A stretch of 64,000 nucleotides of DNA from Atopsyche davidsoni (taxonomy: Eukaryota > Arthropoda > Insecta > Trichoptera > Hydrobiosidae). The notes below the pieces were generated by a model. That model was not told the DNA's origin. It did not search any database and saw nothing but the letters and a program-made list of their open reading frames with translations. This document shows, one piece after another, positions 24,592 to 35,734 of this stretch. A program made the position numbers and the translations under genes. Numbering within the stretch: the stretch's first letter is position 1; every line of letters starts with the position of its first letter. The stretch lies in assembly GCA_022113835.1 (NCBI GenBank), contig JAILWY010000008.1, positions 5,236,001 through 5,300,000 of the forward strand, in the 5' to 3' direction.

Positions 24592-25021
24592 TTAAAAAAA
24601 AATATGTGTTGTATTTATTTCAAAGTATATTTTTCGCATTATTAGTGCACTTGATAGCGTAGAAACATTTTTAAAAATGCTTTCTTTAAATTCAAGACAA
24701 TCTAAGATCGTGGTCTTGTTTTCTTGTATGGACCTCATATCCGGATGCTTGGCTTCCAGCAGTTCGTCGTATATCCTGCTCGGGACCATATTACATGCTG
24801 CAGCTTCTGTTGCAACACGTAAAAAAATAAAAAATATCTTCGGGTTGTTGGCAATTTTCGCCGCATAATTCTTGGCAGGGCTCCCCTTGCAATTTTTCCG
24901 TGGTAAGGGTAATTTAAAAGGAGAGGCGCATTGTATATTACCGTCCCAGATGAATATTCCTCTCCTAAGACTACAAAAAATATATATATATGTATAGCTT
25001 TGTATATTAATATCTTTTTTT
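24592..25021 (-). pseudogene. Unidentified coding relic, possibly FLYWCH/MULE-like
   Basis: One minus-strand frame is free of stops for about 143 codons, longer than any ATG-started frame in the window and unusual at this A+T content. It includes, in order, FIWDGNIQC, RKNCKGSPAKNYAAK, VATEAAACNMVPSRIYDELL and MRSIQENKTTILDCLEF. A basic Cys-Lys-Gly stretch followed by a helical P-x-x-IYDELL segment recalls FLYWCH-zinc-finger proteins of Mutator-like elements, but the defining FLYWCH residues are not all present. There is no clear start codon, no neighbouring exon and no terminal repeats that I could find. It may also be a chance open frame. Confidence 0.3.
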
Positions 25022-25300
25022 TACAATGCAGCACAATATATGCCACAGTGGTAATTTATGTATCGAACACTGCCTTGCATTATATTATGTTTATAAATTT
25101 TCTTAAATTAATTATAGCTTAGCAAACTCCGGCTTGCTTGCCCAAAAAATAAGCCTTCAATCCTGAATGATAGGATTTAGGAATCATTTTGTACGGAAGT
25201 GAAGGAACCGCATGTTATGCTTTAAATGTGCGGTATTTTTTGTGACCCCGTTTAAATTAATAATATAAATATTTCTTTAATACAACTATTAATTTATTTT

Positions 25301-25521
25301 ATATAATGATTAAGTACTTAGAAAAATATCATCGTGATTTGTGTGGGATTTGAACCCACATCCCCAAGCTTACATTGCCGGTGCATTACCTTTTTTTTCT
25401 AAGAGTTCCTTTAATCAATTTTCAATATTTGAAAAAATATACTTAATCATTATCAATCAATAAAACCGGTATAGGCAAAATCGTACTTCTTGTGAGACGG
25501 ACTTCACAAAAATCAATAATA
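25301..25521 (-). repeat. S-family hairpin SINE, complete insertion
   Basis: Read on the minus strand, the end block (25455-25521, with CGTACTTCTTGTGAGACGG in plus sense) is followed by an arm, then the tRNA-like core (25333-25390, GTGGGTTCAAATCCCACAC on the minus strand) and the opposite arm. The outer arm ends ATAATGATTAAGTA (25304-25317) and TACTTAATCATTAT (25440-25453) are inverted copies. The 5' half of the tRNA up to GGTAATGCACC is missing. A direct repeat AATTTATTTT (25291-25300 and 25522-25531) gives a probable 10-bp target duplication. Confidence 0.8.
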
Positions 25522-25559
25522 AATTTATTTTTTATAATTTTTTAACGTAATACGGTAAT

Positions 25560-28500
25560 TAAGGTAAATTACATACATTCTAAATAATTAGGAAATAACG
25601 TTATAATAATTTTTTTTTAAATCTACAGTTGAAGATTCAAAAAGTTTACATATAAAGATTAAATATTTTTTAATAAATAATTAAGTTTGATCTTTAATTA
25701 TAAATGAGTCTATTTGCTTCTAATATTAATACCAAAACGTCTTTAAAAGCTTCATCTCTTTCTTGGGTAATGTAGACTACAATTGCGCAGAGTGGTGAAT
25801 AATAATTCATTCCTTTCTACACATTACCCACTATGGCGCCCCTAGTGAATACTCGCCTCGTTAATCCACCCCCAGTGACGTTTACCGCCCCTTCCCTCCC
25901 TTCAGGCGCAATTAAAGATTGAAACACCCCCCTAAGATGTACGAGTTAATTGTTTTGTTTCGTTACGAGTGTTTTGTGCTGTTCTGATTACGTCTGATGA
26001 GAAATCTGCAGATTCGTAAACATTAAGTCTTTTTGTCTCAATATTTATTTAAACGTATCATGATATTAAAGTGCAAGGGTATTGTCTTCGATATAAAAGT
26101 TAGGATAAGTGTGCAATAAGAATGAACGTAGGATTATAGAGTCACTGAAAAAGTTTATTTATTTAAGTGCATCACATCACAGATAGAACAAACAATCTTT
26201 AGATTTTTTTGTTACTTATAGATATGGTATATACAAAGTATGATTAAATATACAACTCAAAAAAATTTAGAACCTTAGTTATTATTTTTATTTTTAACTT
26301 TAAAGTTTTGAAAAAAAACTATATATTTTTTTTAATTTTTTGAATTTTACATTATGAGATGTTCTTGATAAATTATGAGAGGAATTTTGATAAAATAATT
26401 ATATTTATTGGAGAATAAAAAAATATATATAATTATTAAATAAAAGTATAGAGTTAATATTTAAATCCGAAAACCACGTTTCTACAATTTTATATTAAAA
26501 ATCATTCGCATAAATGAACGAATTACCCTTTTATGAAATAAGTAAATATGTATTTTTCTTACTAGAACGTAAGACCTTTCCGGGGTGAATGGGGGTAGTT
26601 CTCCCCGTACAGTCCTATTCAACTAAGCCAAGAAGGCTCTCAGGGTATGACAGGGTCCTTGCTGAAAAATGGGGTAGGAACCCCAAAAACATAAAGGGAA
26701 AAATGTGAACCAGACCTAGGTTTTTTTTTTTAAATTTGCTATTTATAAAAAAATTTCAAGTGCACACTTACTTTTTTTAAATTATCCGGTTATTTATTTG
26801 TGAATAAATATGTTTTGAAACAATAGAAGAATTTAAATTATATGCAAGAGTAAAAAGCAATCTTTAAACTGGACAAAAGAAGAAATTTTATTAATATATC
26901 TATTCTTTGAAAATAAATATTTGAAGCTAATGCAAATATTTTAATTTTAATCAAGGACATGTTTACAAAGAATGCTAATAATAAAATTTACGATTATTTT
27001 TCATACTTTAATACTTACACTTATGTGGTTTAAATTATTTATTTTACTGTGGTTAAACCCTGCCCCAGTATTTATTTTTAATAAAAAATTAGCATTGATA
27101 AATCGGACGATATAATATAAGTTATGAAATAAACAAAGATACCAAGAATTTATCATAAATCAATACATATGCGGAAATATTAAATAAGAGAGCATATTAT
27201 TTTCTTGGTACATCCCTTCGACGATAACCGCTCAAGTATTGAAATAAAAAAGCCGCCATTTCTACCCTCGAATACTTAGGGGTACCCAGAAACCTTATGC
27301 AAAATAAACATGCGGATCTGAAAGTATTTTGTAGAATTTATTATATCTGATTGAAAGAGACAGCGGATGGAATCAATATTGAATATTAGAAATAAAGTTA
27401 TTTGTGTAGTAGATATCAAATATTTTATGCACTTCCGGTGTAATTCTATGAAACTAATCCAAAATAGATATAATGATAACAATGTAATTTTGATCTTTTT
27501 AATACAAGATTAATAATTGAACGACAAAGCTTATCTCCGGTCGAAGATTATAATTATGAAGTCAAATCTATATACAGACAATCATTTTATTTATATGTAT
27601 TAAAAATATGAAAAAAATGATGTTCTTGTCATACCACTGCATGTACTAAAAAAATTACTTAATATTTATATAATTTAAAAATAATACCAAGAATTTAACG
27701 TTCCACATAGTGAATAAAATAAATATGAATTTAATGAATATTGCAACCCTGGAAGCAATTATTGCTTAATATAGGATTAAAAAAAAAATTAAATATACAA
27801 AAATCAAAAAGTGATTAAAACATTAAAAAGAAGATTTTTTTCGTCAAACTAAAATTGCACATTAGTTTAAGCAGATATTAATTGTAAGTCTTCTAATTTT
27901 ATCGGCAAACAATAAATCTTTAAAATGTTTAAAAATAATCCCTTTGGTAAAAAATGTTTAAAAAGTACGAGTATAAAAAATATACAGAAAATCCTAAATA
28001 ATTAAAAAAAATTGTTTATTGATGTATACCAATCTAATAATTAGATATTTTACAGAGCAGTTTCTTATTTAGATTTTTTATCCAGTTTCCCTGTAGAATA
28101 ACTTCAAAAACTCGCGTACCTTTCACCCTCAGCAATTCCACCCCTGGAACCTTCGATTGCGGGTCCAGTGAAGCGACCAACCCACTTCCGTTTGCTGAAA
28201 TACCAAAAAACTTATGTGTGTCGCCGGAAGTCTGCCTTTTATCATACCAAACTCCCGCAGAAGGTTTCATATTACTGGTTTTTTTTCATATTCAATTTTC
28301 GTGAATGGCTGCCTTTGCAATTGAATTTTTTTGATGTGACGCCTTTTGTAATTTGAAGTATTTTGAAGAAATAATGAGAAAATCAATCAATCACCATTAA
28401 TGCTGATTGATAGATAGATAATTTTTTACTCTTAGGTTTCATTTAAATTTAACAGTGTTTTTTTGTATAACGCTACTGGCGTTGGCTATTTCGATAAGAA

Positions 28501-29206
28501 CAAGCTAGAGACAGGTTAAAAGTTGTTTATGAAGAAAGTGTTAAAAAGTTTCACACCACGGTAACTAGGGTAGAACAAAATATCCGTATCTTCTCGTTAA
28601 TATGTAAATGAATTTATAATTTATGCGGGTCTTGGGGTTTTTCCTAAAAATAAGTACACTCACAATATACATAGCACATTATTTCGCTTATCACACACTT
28701 AGCACGCGAGTCCAAAAATCCAAAACAATGAGGCGGACGTAGATCATGGAGGGGCAGACTTAGTCAAATATATTCATACATTTGGGAGGCTCCTAAGCTT
28801 CTTGTCGCCTGAAAACCATTCATAATCTTAAATCCTCCGGCAGCGCGTCCTACTGAAACTGGTAAATAATCCGACCGACTCGTTTGCACAACGACGTAAG
28901 TGAACTTAAAACGCCAGGTGATTTAAAGCTCTAGAGTTTGTTCAAAGTAGTTTTTGATATAAGGTTTCATTTACACTAAAAGCTGCATACTATTTGTACG
29001 TATTAAACAGACGTACAAATTTTATAAAGGAACATATAAAAATTATAAATCATTCTCTAAATCCATTGCTTGAAATACATCTGCAACAGACAAGATTAAT
29101 TTTTACTACCTCATAATTAAAAATTTAAAGATTGCTGTCATTTTTATTTCTAAGATCCTAAACGCTCAATATATAAAACTTTCTCTTAGATGTCAAGTTA
29201 TTTATT
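25560..29206. other. AT-rich non-coding stretch with GC patches
   Basis: GC-richer patches lie at about 25830-25935, 26575-26715 and 28115-28265. The last is open on the minus strand for 78 codons, with no domain I recognise. A GCCGCCATTT motif is near 27252. Everything else is A/T-rich. No element of the F1, F2 or S families was found. Confidence 0.5.
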
Positions 29207-29214
29207 GGTTAGAG

Positions 29215-29791
29215 CATAGTTTCCCAAACTATTTTGTCCCGTCGACCCCATGTCGAGTTTTCCTGTTTTTCGTCGACCTGCCTTGCTAATATTGAATTTT
29301 TACAAATCATCAACTTCAGACATATTTTTGACATCTTATATAGAACAACTCATATTAATAGGGTTTACTGTACAGTGGGTTTAAAAATGAAAAAGTTAAA
29401 ATACATGTTAAGTTAATTATACCTATATTAATTAAAAACACACAAAATGCAAATGCATTCAGATAATCAATATTTTTGACAGAGAATACTTGGTGGAATT
29501 CCATTTTAATATCTAAAATATAATAAAATACATTAATATAAAACATACAAAATACTTCTAAGCTTCAGGACTTCGATTCGTCACAAAGTACATAGGTACA
29601 ATCTGTGTTCGGTGCATTATGACATTTACGAAATATCTAAATTTTGGTGATGACCTGCATAAATGGGATCCACTCTCGTAGGCCCCCATTTACAGTTCAT
29701 GGACCCCCAATTTAATTTTTCGCTATCATCGACCCCTTGCAAGGAAAAATCGACCCCTGGGAGTCGGTATTGACCACTTTGGGAACCCCTG
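29215..29791 (-). mobile_element. Non-autonomous hAT-type element
   Basis: The ends are CATAGTTTCCCAAACT on the left and CTTTGGGAACCCCTG on the right, which is the classical hAT terminal pattern CAGGGGTTCCCAAA. It is flanked by an exact 8-bp duplication GGTTAGAG (29207-29214 and 29792-29799), the size expected for hAT. Subterminal sequence rich in GTCGACCCC and GGGATCCACTCTCG is shared with the element at 45.9 kb. No transposase coding remains. An F1 tail fragment is inserted at 29467-29512. Confidence 0.85.
29467..29512 (+). repeat. F1 tail fragment inside the hAT element
   Basis: Only the F1 tail is present: TATTTTTGACAGAGAATACT, TGGTGGAATTCCATTTTAAT. No arm follows. It differs from the majority tail at about one site. 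It is either a severely truncated insertion or a sequence the hAT element acquired. Confidence 0.7.
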
Positions 29792-29799
29792 GGTTAGAG

Positions 29800-30700
29800 T
29801 ATCTCTTAGACAAATATGAGATTAAATTCAGCCCGACAAATGTTTATAATACTTTGATCTTTTCTGTTTATTGCTTTAGATATGCAAGTCTTTTCGTCTT
29901 CAAAATCTTTACGCTTAAATATAACATTCCCATTAGAATATTTGAACCAAAAACCTTTCGATCCAGAGACCTGTCAATGTAGTCATACAACCAACTCAGT
30001 ATAAAATCTTTCTGGAATAATTTCTCAACCCTCTTTTTTATCCCATTCAATGCACTTAAGGCGTCAATCTCTATAGTCCCCGTTCATTTCTCTGTGGATT
30101 TCTTGAATTTATTATTTATATTGTTTTTTAAGCCATAAGGTTTTAAGATGCAAACAGCTCTAGAAGTCCCCGACGAGTTGGCTGAGTACCTTTTCGACAA
30201 AGTTTGAATAAATTATTCGTCTAATTTATGGATCAATAATATTTTATTTTTATTATTAAAAATCATAAATTGCAAAATTTTTCAGTACGAAAAACACGAT
30301 TACTTAGTTTTTATTTTCAATTTATAAGTTGTATTGTAACCGAAGAAATTAATTTTTAGGGTGATCTTCAACTTCAATAGAAACACCATACGATGTACAA
30401 TGTTTGTTGTTAAAATTCTTGTAACTCTAAATAAAAAAAACATATCTTTGTTAAAGCAAAACATACAATTTCTTAGGCCTGACTTAAATTTGTAAAAATT
30501 TTATTTTTGAAGTGGGAAGTGCGATTTTACCAAAAGTGTGCTTTGTCAAAATTTGTTAAGTTTAAAATCGATAAAAAAGCGTTGGCACGTTTTATGTTCA
30601 TCGTTTAAGATTTTACTTAACTAAGAGTTATCTGTAAAAACATGCAATTTTTAACAATTTTGAGTCTGCATATATATATAAAACAAAGTTTAACGATTTG
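29800..30700. other. AT-rich non-coding stretch, nothing recognised
   Basis: A/T-rich sequence with a minor GC patch near 30160-30200. Frames of 60-81 codons overlapping 29737-30050 partly run through the hAT end and show no domain. Confidence 0.6.
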
Positions 30701-30719
30701 GAAGTTTCTTCTATATACA

Positions 30720-30870
30720 TATCGAATGAGCAGACCGCGCAAGCCAATTAACGCGAAAGCCTTTATAAACCGGATATTGCTCCGTCCTGAAAGCGCCCGC
30801 GATTTTAATTCCCCGTGTAGGATATTGGCCTCTCCGTGGATCGGCACACTGTCGTAAATAATTTCCGTTT
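30720..30870. other. GC island with homeodomain-like sites
   Basis: This GC-richer block includes GAGCAGACCGCGCAAGCC, GCGCCCGCGATTTTAATTCC and GTCGTAAATAATTT, the last resembling posterior Hox or Caudal sites. Both strands are open here (119 codons on the minus strand at 30617-30976, 71 on the plus). This double openness is common in GC islands within AT-rich DNA, where stop codons are rarer. No domain is recognised in either frame, so a non-coding reading is preferred. Confidence 0.25.
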
Positions 30871-31364
30871 GAAAACGATTGCTTTTGTGTCTGTCGATTG
30901 ATTCAAAGAAAATATGATGTTGATTGTGAGCTCGTAATATAAAAGCTAAACAAATCATCGTCTTAAAAAAATTCAACCAGATGTACTAAAGAGTATTTAA
31001 ACGAATTCTTTATATTTTATTAAATGAATCAAATTGAAAGCGACGAAAAAAAATTGTGTATATTGAAGATCGAGCACATTTAAAATTTTGACTTAGCCTT
31101 CCGATGGCTCTTCAAAGTTATTTCTGATTGCCTGAATAGTTTTTTCGCAGAATCATCAGCTTACCTAAATGTAAGGTACTAAGCACGTCCTATTTTTAAA
31201 ACTTTTATACTTATGTATTCGTCCTAAGTATTAGAAATGTTAAAATTTTGTTAATCAGGTCCCTATTTTAATTGGATTTTAATGGTTTTGATTGATTTCA
31301 ATAAATTTTTTTTAATACTACATTTATTTCATAAATAAAGTAGTGTATCTACACATTGTTAGTT

Positions 31365-31466
31365 GAGAAATTCGATATTTTTGACAGAGAGTACTCGGTG
31401 GAGATTCATTTTAATATTTTAAATAATAAGTTAAATCACTCAAGTATTTTACTTATTATTTAAAAT
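31365..31466 (+). repeat. F1 foldback element, short copy
   Basis: The F1 tail (TTTTTGACAGAGAGTACTCG near 31378) is followed by a compact palindrome with arms AATATTTTAAATAATAAG (31413-31430) and its complement (31452-31469). Between them lies an F1 arm remnant, AAATCACTCAAGTATTTTAC. A direct repeat ATTGTTAGTT (31355-31364 and 31467-31476) is a 10-bp target duplication. No hammerhead-like core remains. Confidence 0.75.
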
Positions 31467-31476
31467 ATTGTTAGTT

Positions 31477-34160
31477 TAATTAAACTTTAGTTTAATTGTA
31501 AATAACAATTTCTTAAATATGTATTCTTATGGAATATATATATTTTTTTAATTTACTAAATAAATTTATCATTATAATGTTAATTGCATGTAAAAATTAA
31601 TGTTCATCTTAATTTCGATTAAACAACAGATAAATGAAATCCAGTAATAATCTGATAACTCCCACTAATATCAATTATTCAGTTAGTAAATTTAATCCGG
31701 TCTCGTCAGGCTTAAAACTCATAACGTACCAACAGTTGGAGAAATAAATAAGCAACACAGCTCCCATTACAACCCCTAGAGATGAATTAAACTTGCCATA
31801 AGCACCCTTATTTTATGCCCAAGAGTATGTAATTTGCGTGTAAATTGACACCACGACTCCGTTAATACTTAAGGGAGTATTATGATACATTTTTATATGA
31901 AATTATGTATTTTACTCTGAAGTGACTTTCAAATTTCATTTCATTATTATGTGAAACGTTATTATGTTAAAAACGAATAGATTTAAATTATAAAAAAAAT
32001 GCTTTAACCATATGCGAATATTAAAGAAATGCCATCCATAGATAAAAGTTTAACAATTTCTTTAAATATAAATAAGTAATATAAAAAAATACTTTCTTGT
32101 AAATAAATTAAGTAATCAAATTAAAACTCACTGTACTATTGTTAGTGAAAGTAAGGACATGATTTTTTTTGAAAAATTAAAAGCCTTGTGTTGATACAGT
32201 ACAATATAATACAAACTTAACCCACAACAAGCGATTAACCGTATGTAAATTTTTTTATGTATATAATTTGTATCAAATATATTTTTCATATATAGAGAAA
32301 ATTATCACGTTAGACATGTTTAGTTTAAAGCTGCACAGTATTTAAAAAAAAACACTTACTAAAATAGGTCTTGTCGTCAGAGCAAACTACAAAACTATTA
32401 TTATTTGTTTATTATAAGCACCTGGATGGTTTCATTAACGTCCAACTTGGCACTTTCCTCATTGGGGGTGGAATATGACTTTATAGGTTCAGAATTGAAT
32501 CACGTGCCGTTCATAGGAAACTTTTTCCCGGAAACACGTTGATAGCCCATCTGGGTGAGAGTCTAAGAACTACCACCTTAACTAGCTCCCATACTGAAAT
32601 TGATTGCAGGCTCTGAAATTTAATAACACGAGTAAAGGGTTTGATAGGCGTTTTCAGTTTTTAAATAAGAGAAGGCTAATTAAAAAAATATCCAATAATA
32701 AAATCGCCTGGTACTAGATCGTGAGACTGTTTTTTTATAAATATAATTACTGAGTAGTTCTTAGGTTGTGATAAATGTTTTTTGTTGCTGTATTTGTTGG
32801 TGTAATTTATATATTTTTATTATTAAATAACCTTCAAATCCGATGAATTTATTGTCATTCAAGTTAAATAAACACGACGTCTACGCTTCACGCTTTAATG
32901 CTTTGATAAGTCTCGATCTTGCTGGCTACCTGCCAGCCTTATTTTATAACTGTAAACCCTACCTCTTAAAATAATAGAAATACACAGTTGATAGATCTGT
33001 AATAAATTGAAATCAGTCTGTTCATAATAATAATAAAATACTGTACTAAATTCATAATTAAAAATATATTCACAGGGTATTTTATGTGAAATATTAAATC
33101 AAATGATATGTTTGAAAAAAAAAGTTATAATCTCAGGCTTAAATAAAAAACAATTTACAAATAATTTTTTTTTTTTCTTAAATGCATGATACTTGTCTTT
33201 AAGAAAATCTATAAAATAAAAAATAAAAAGTGTTCACCTAAATTAATAAGTTACCGTTGACGTTTATGTATAATTAAGGCTCGAAACAGTTTATATAATG
33301 CAAACAATCAAAAAATGAACGTCCTGTATATTAAAATAATTATACTCATTAACTTATAAACAAAGGCAAATCGAGTCGTTTGTAAGTACTGAATGACGTT
33401 TTTCAGGGTAAAGAGCTCAGCCTTGCTTACGTTTTAGCTGAAAGTGAGCAATTCCTACCGAGACGGGTCATCCCCTAAAATTAACAATTTAGCCCAATGG
33501 TACGAGAAATTATATCCGAACCAAATTACTTTTATTCTTTTCGAGCGAAATCCTATTTGTTTTGTGGACCCAATTTGGAGGATATATATTTTTTTTCAGT
33601 AAATATCCCGCGGCTACAAAATCGCATTTTGGATTCATGAATCGTTAATTTTTCACGGTACTTCATATAAATGTATGAATCGTTAATAGAGGCTCATTTT
33701 TTAAATAATTAACAATGGTATTCAAAAGAGACATTATAAAGAGACAGTTATTTTTAAAATTACAGTACGAAAACCTGAAAATGTTTGGTTTTTTAAATAA
33801 TAGCGAAAAAAAAATTTAAGCAGGTACTTTACCAAATCAAAAACATTTTATTTCCTATAGCATATTATTTGATTTGTAAATGGATATTATTTTGGGATAA
33901 ATAGTGTATTTTAAAAATTTTCTTGTATTAGAACAAAATTCAATATTTATAGGAAATGTTGAAATCATAAAATATTTTTATGATGTTTATTTTAATGCAA
34001 GATATTATAGACATATATCCAAAATTTTGATTACATGACATTCATTTAACAATACAGGTTTTATTTTACAGGAACTTAAAATAGATTTTTTTAAATTAAT
34101 AATCAACACGTTTTAGTAGGTAGCTCTTCAAAAGAATTATATTTACAAATATAAAACGTA
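31477..34160. other. AT-rich non-coding stretch, no gene seen
   Basis: The sequence is A/T-rich throughout, with weak GC patches near 31690-31860 and 32430-32600. There is no open frame of note and no recognised repeat. Confidence 0.6.
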
Positions 34161-34212
34161 TTCAATGGTTTTTGCAAAAAGTACTTGGTGCAATTCCACA
34201 TTGGTATTTTTT
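34161..34212 (+). repeat. Probable diverged F1 tail fragment
   Basis: The segment TTCAATGGTTTTTGCAAAAA, GTACTTGGTGCAATTCCACA, TTGGTATTTTTT aligns with the F1 tail at most positions. The arms are absent. This is the most diverged F1 relic in the window and could be coincidental. Confidence 0.45.
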
Positions 34213-34539
34213 AAAACAAAACTTCTTTTGAAAATATCAACAGGATAAGTTTGCGAAACATAACTTAAAAAAGCGTAAACAATATCTTAAAAATATAAAG
34301 TATTTTTATTATTAGATAGTTGATGTTTTTTTTATTGGAAATCGGTTTTTTATTAAATGTAAGATTAATGTGTTTTATGTGCATTTCACATATCAAATTG
34401 ACGTAGTACTTGAATTGTTCAAAATCATTTGGGATGCATGAAGAAATGAAAATGTTTTTTTTTTTTCGTTTAAGCTAGACAATAAATAAAATCAAGTTTA
34501 TCTTAACTCACCACAAGTACGGGATGCTGTACTCTGTGG

Positions 34540-34775
34540 CCGCGTATTCATAGTTGGAGTGTCGAAAGTTCAACAAAGCGCTCTCTGTGCGCCATGACAG
34601 CCGCGGAGACAATGGCGGCTGTCTTACGACGAAAAACAAAAAGTGCTCAAACCATACTGAGGCAAACAACCTTACTGAAACACCGAACTTTCAGTTATTA
34701 TTGAGCTTTTCAACGCTGTCGCGAAGAAACAGCAATTTGCACCTATGCGCAACACATCGGCTTAATTTGTAATAT
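34540..34775. other. GC island with GC-rich hairpin and YY1-like motif
   Basis: The 9-bp arms GACAGCCGC (34596-34604) and GCGGCTGTC (34615-34623) enclose a 10-nt loop. The right arm overlaps AATGGCGGC, a YY1/Pho-like site, and CGCCATGACAG lies just upstream. The plus strand is open for 72 codons with no domain. The block is not repeated in the window, so a conserved regulatory element is possible. Confidence 0.3.
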
Positions 34776-35047
34776 TCCAGATTTATGTGGTATTACAAAT
34801 GGCAAGGAGATTGTGATAATTTGTGTTTCTGGGGGATTTTGCCTTTCAGAGGCTCTTTTAAGACTGTTTGCGAAGACATTTATGTTTACAAACTAAAATA
34901 CCTGTATGGATGGAAGAATACCAACACCTTTGTTTCAAAGCGCTTTCACCATGCACGAGCTTTTTGAGACCTGTATGTCTATTTTGTGGATTGAACGTCA
35001 ATCAAGTGCGTTTTAATTACCTTTACAGGCTTATATTAGTTACTTAT

Positions 35048-35220
35048 ATGATTAGGCATATTGTTTTTAGATATTGAAAATGATTCAAAGAAAAGTCAGA
35101 ACACTGGTCATGTAAGCTTGGAGATGCAATTTAAAATCCTACACAAGTCACGTTGATATTTTACTGAGAGTTTCTTTGAATCATTTTCAATGTGTGAAAA
35201 AAATATGCCTAATCATATTA
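35048..35220 (+). repeat. S-family hairpin SINE interrupted by an F1 insertion
   Basis: The left arm (TGATTAGGCATATTGTTTTT, AGATATTGAAAATGATTCAAAG; 35049-35092) and right arm (35170-35215, TTTCTTTGAATCATTTTCAA onward) are inverted copies flanking a decayed tRNA-like core (CATGTAAGCTTGGAGATG, 35109-35150). The B box is mutated. The element continues as AATCATATTAGTAA after the F1 element at 35221-35457, so its 3' end is split by that insertion. Confidence 0.75.
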
Positions 35221-35457
35221 ATATTTTTGAATAAAATACTTGAGTGATTTTCCACATTTTTGTTTTTATTAGTGACTGGTTTCGCCAACCTTTCACATTG
35301 GCATTATCAAATAGAGTCTGTTTGATAATGCCAACGTGAAAGGTTGGCGAAACCGGTCACTAATAAAAACAAAAATGTGGAAAATCACTCAAGTATTTTA
35401 TTCAAAAATATCAAAATGGAATTCCACCAAGTACTCTCTGTCAAAAATATTGAATTT
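35221..35457 (-). repeat. F1 foldback element, best-preserved full copy
   Basis: Arm 35221-35315 and arm 35317-35411 are reverse complements over 95 nt with only three mismatches and a single-base centre, making a near-perfect 190-bp palindrome. The tail (35412-35457) lies on the right. Both arms carry a hammerhead-like motif. The 13-bp direct repeat CCTAATCATATTA (35208-35220 and 35458-35470) is the target duplication. The target is the 3' part of an S-family SINE. Confidence 0.9.
35319..35361 (+). ncRNA. Hammerhead-ribozyme-like motif in F1 arm
   Basis: In order: stem I strand TGT (35319-35321), core TTGATAA (35322-35328), one extra T, stem II GCCAAC/GTTGGC (35330-35335 and 35343-35348) closed by loop GTGAAAG, then GAA, the palindromic helix III ACCGGT (35352-35357), and the cleavage-site C at 35358 followed by ACT. 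This is the layout of type I hammerheads of Penelope-like elements, with a helix III too short to close alone and able to pair between two molecules. The conserved core should be CTGATGA. C3 and G8 are here T and A, which can still pair. Activity is unknown. The left arm carries a related motif on the minus strand. Confidence 0.55.
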
Positions 35458-35734
35458 CCTAATCATATTAGTAAAATAGTTGTTAATCTCATCAGAGGAT
35501 GTTGGTAATAACATATTTCTATCCTGAACCTGTCTCATTGGTTTGGCTGTACTTGTAAATTTTCAGCTACCGTCTTAAATGCCTATTTTTCGCTTAATTT
35601 TTCCGTAGAGAATCAGCTGCATTATACTGTATTTGTCTATAATACAAGTTTTTTTTTAAATTTTAATATTTATTCATACAGCATTCAAGTATCAACTTCA
35701 AAATAAATAAAGAGCACAATCACTCAAACTGCTT

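Noticed and set aside
30617..30976. 119-codon minus-strand frame, the longest ATG-started frame
   Set aside because: The opposite strand is also open over the GC-rich part, no domain is recognisable, and the ends run into AT-rich filler. It reads as a composition artefact of a GC island.
35221..35457. F1 as a classical foldback or MITE DNA transposon
   Set aside because: Target duplications vary from 8 to 14 bp, the tail is outside the inverted arms on one side only, and one-armed copies exist with intact duplications. These argue against cut-and-paste transposition.
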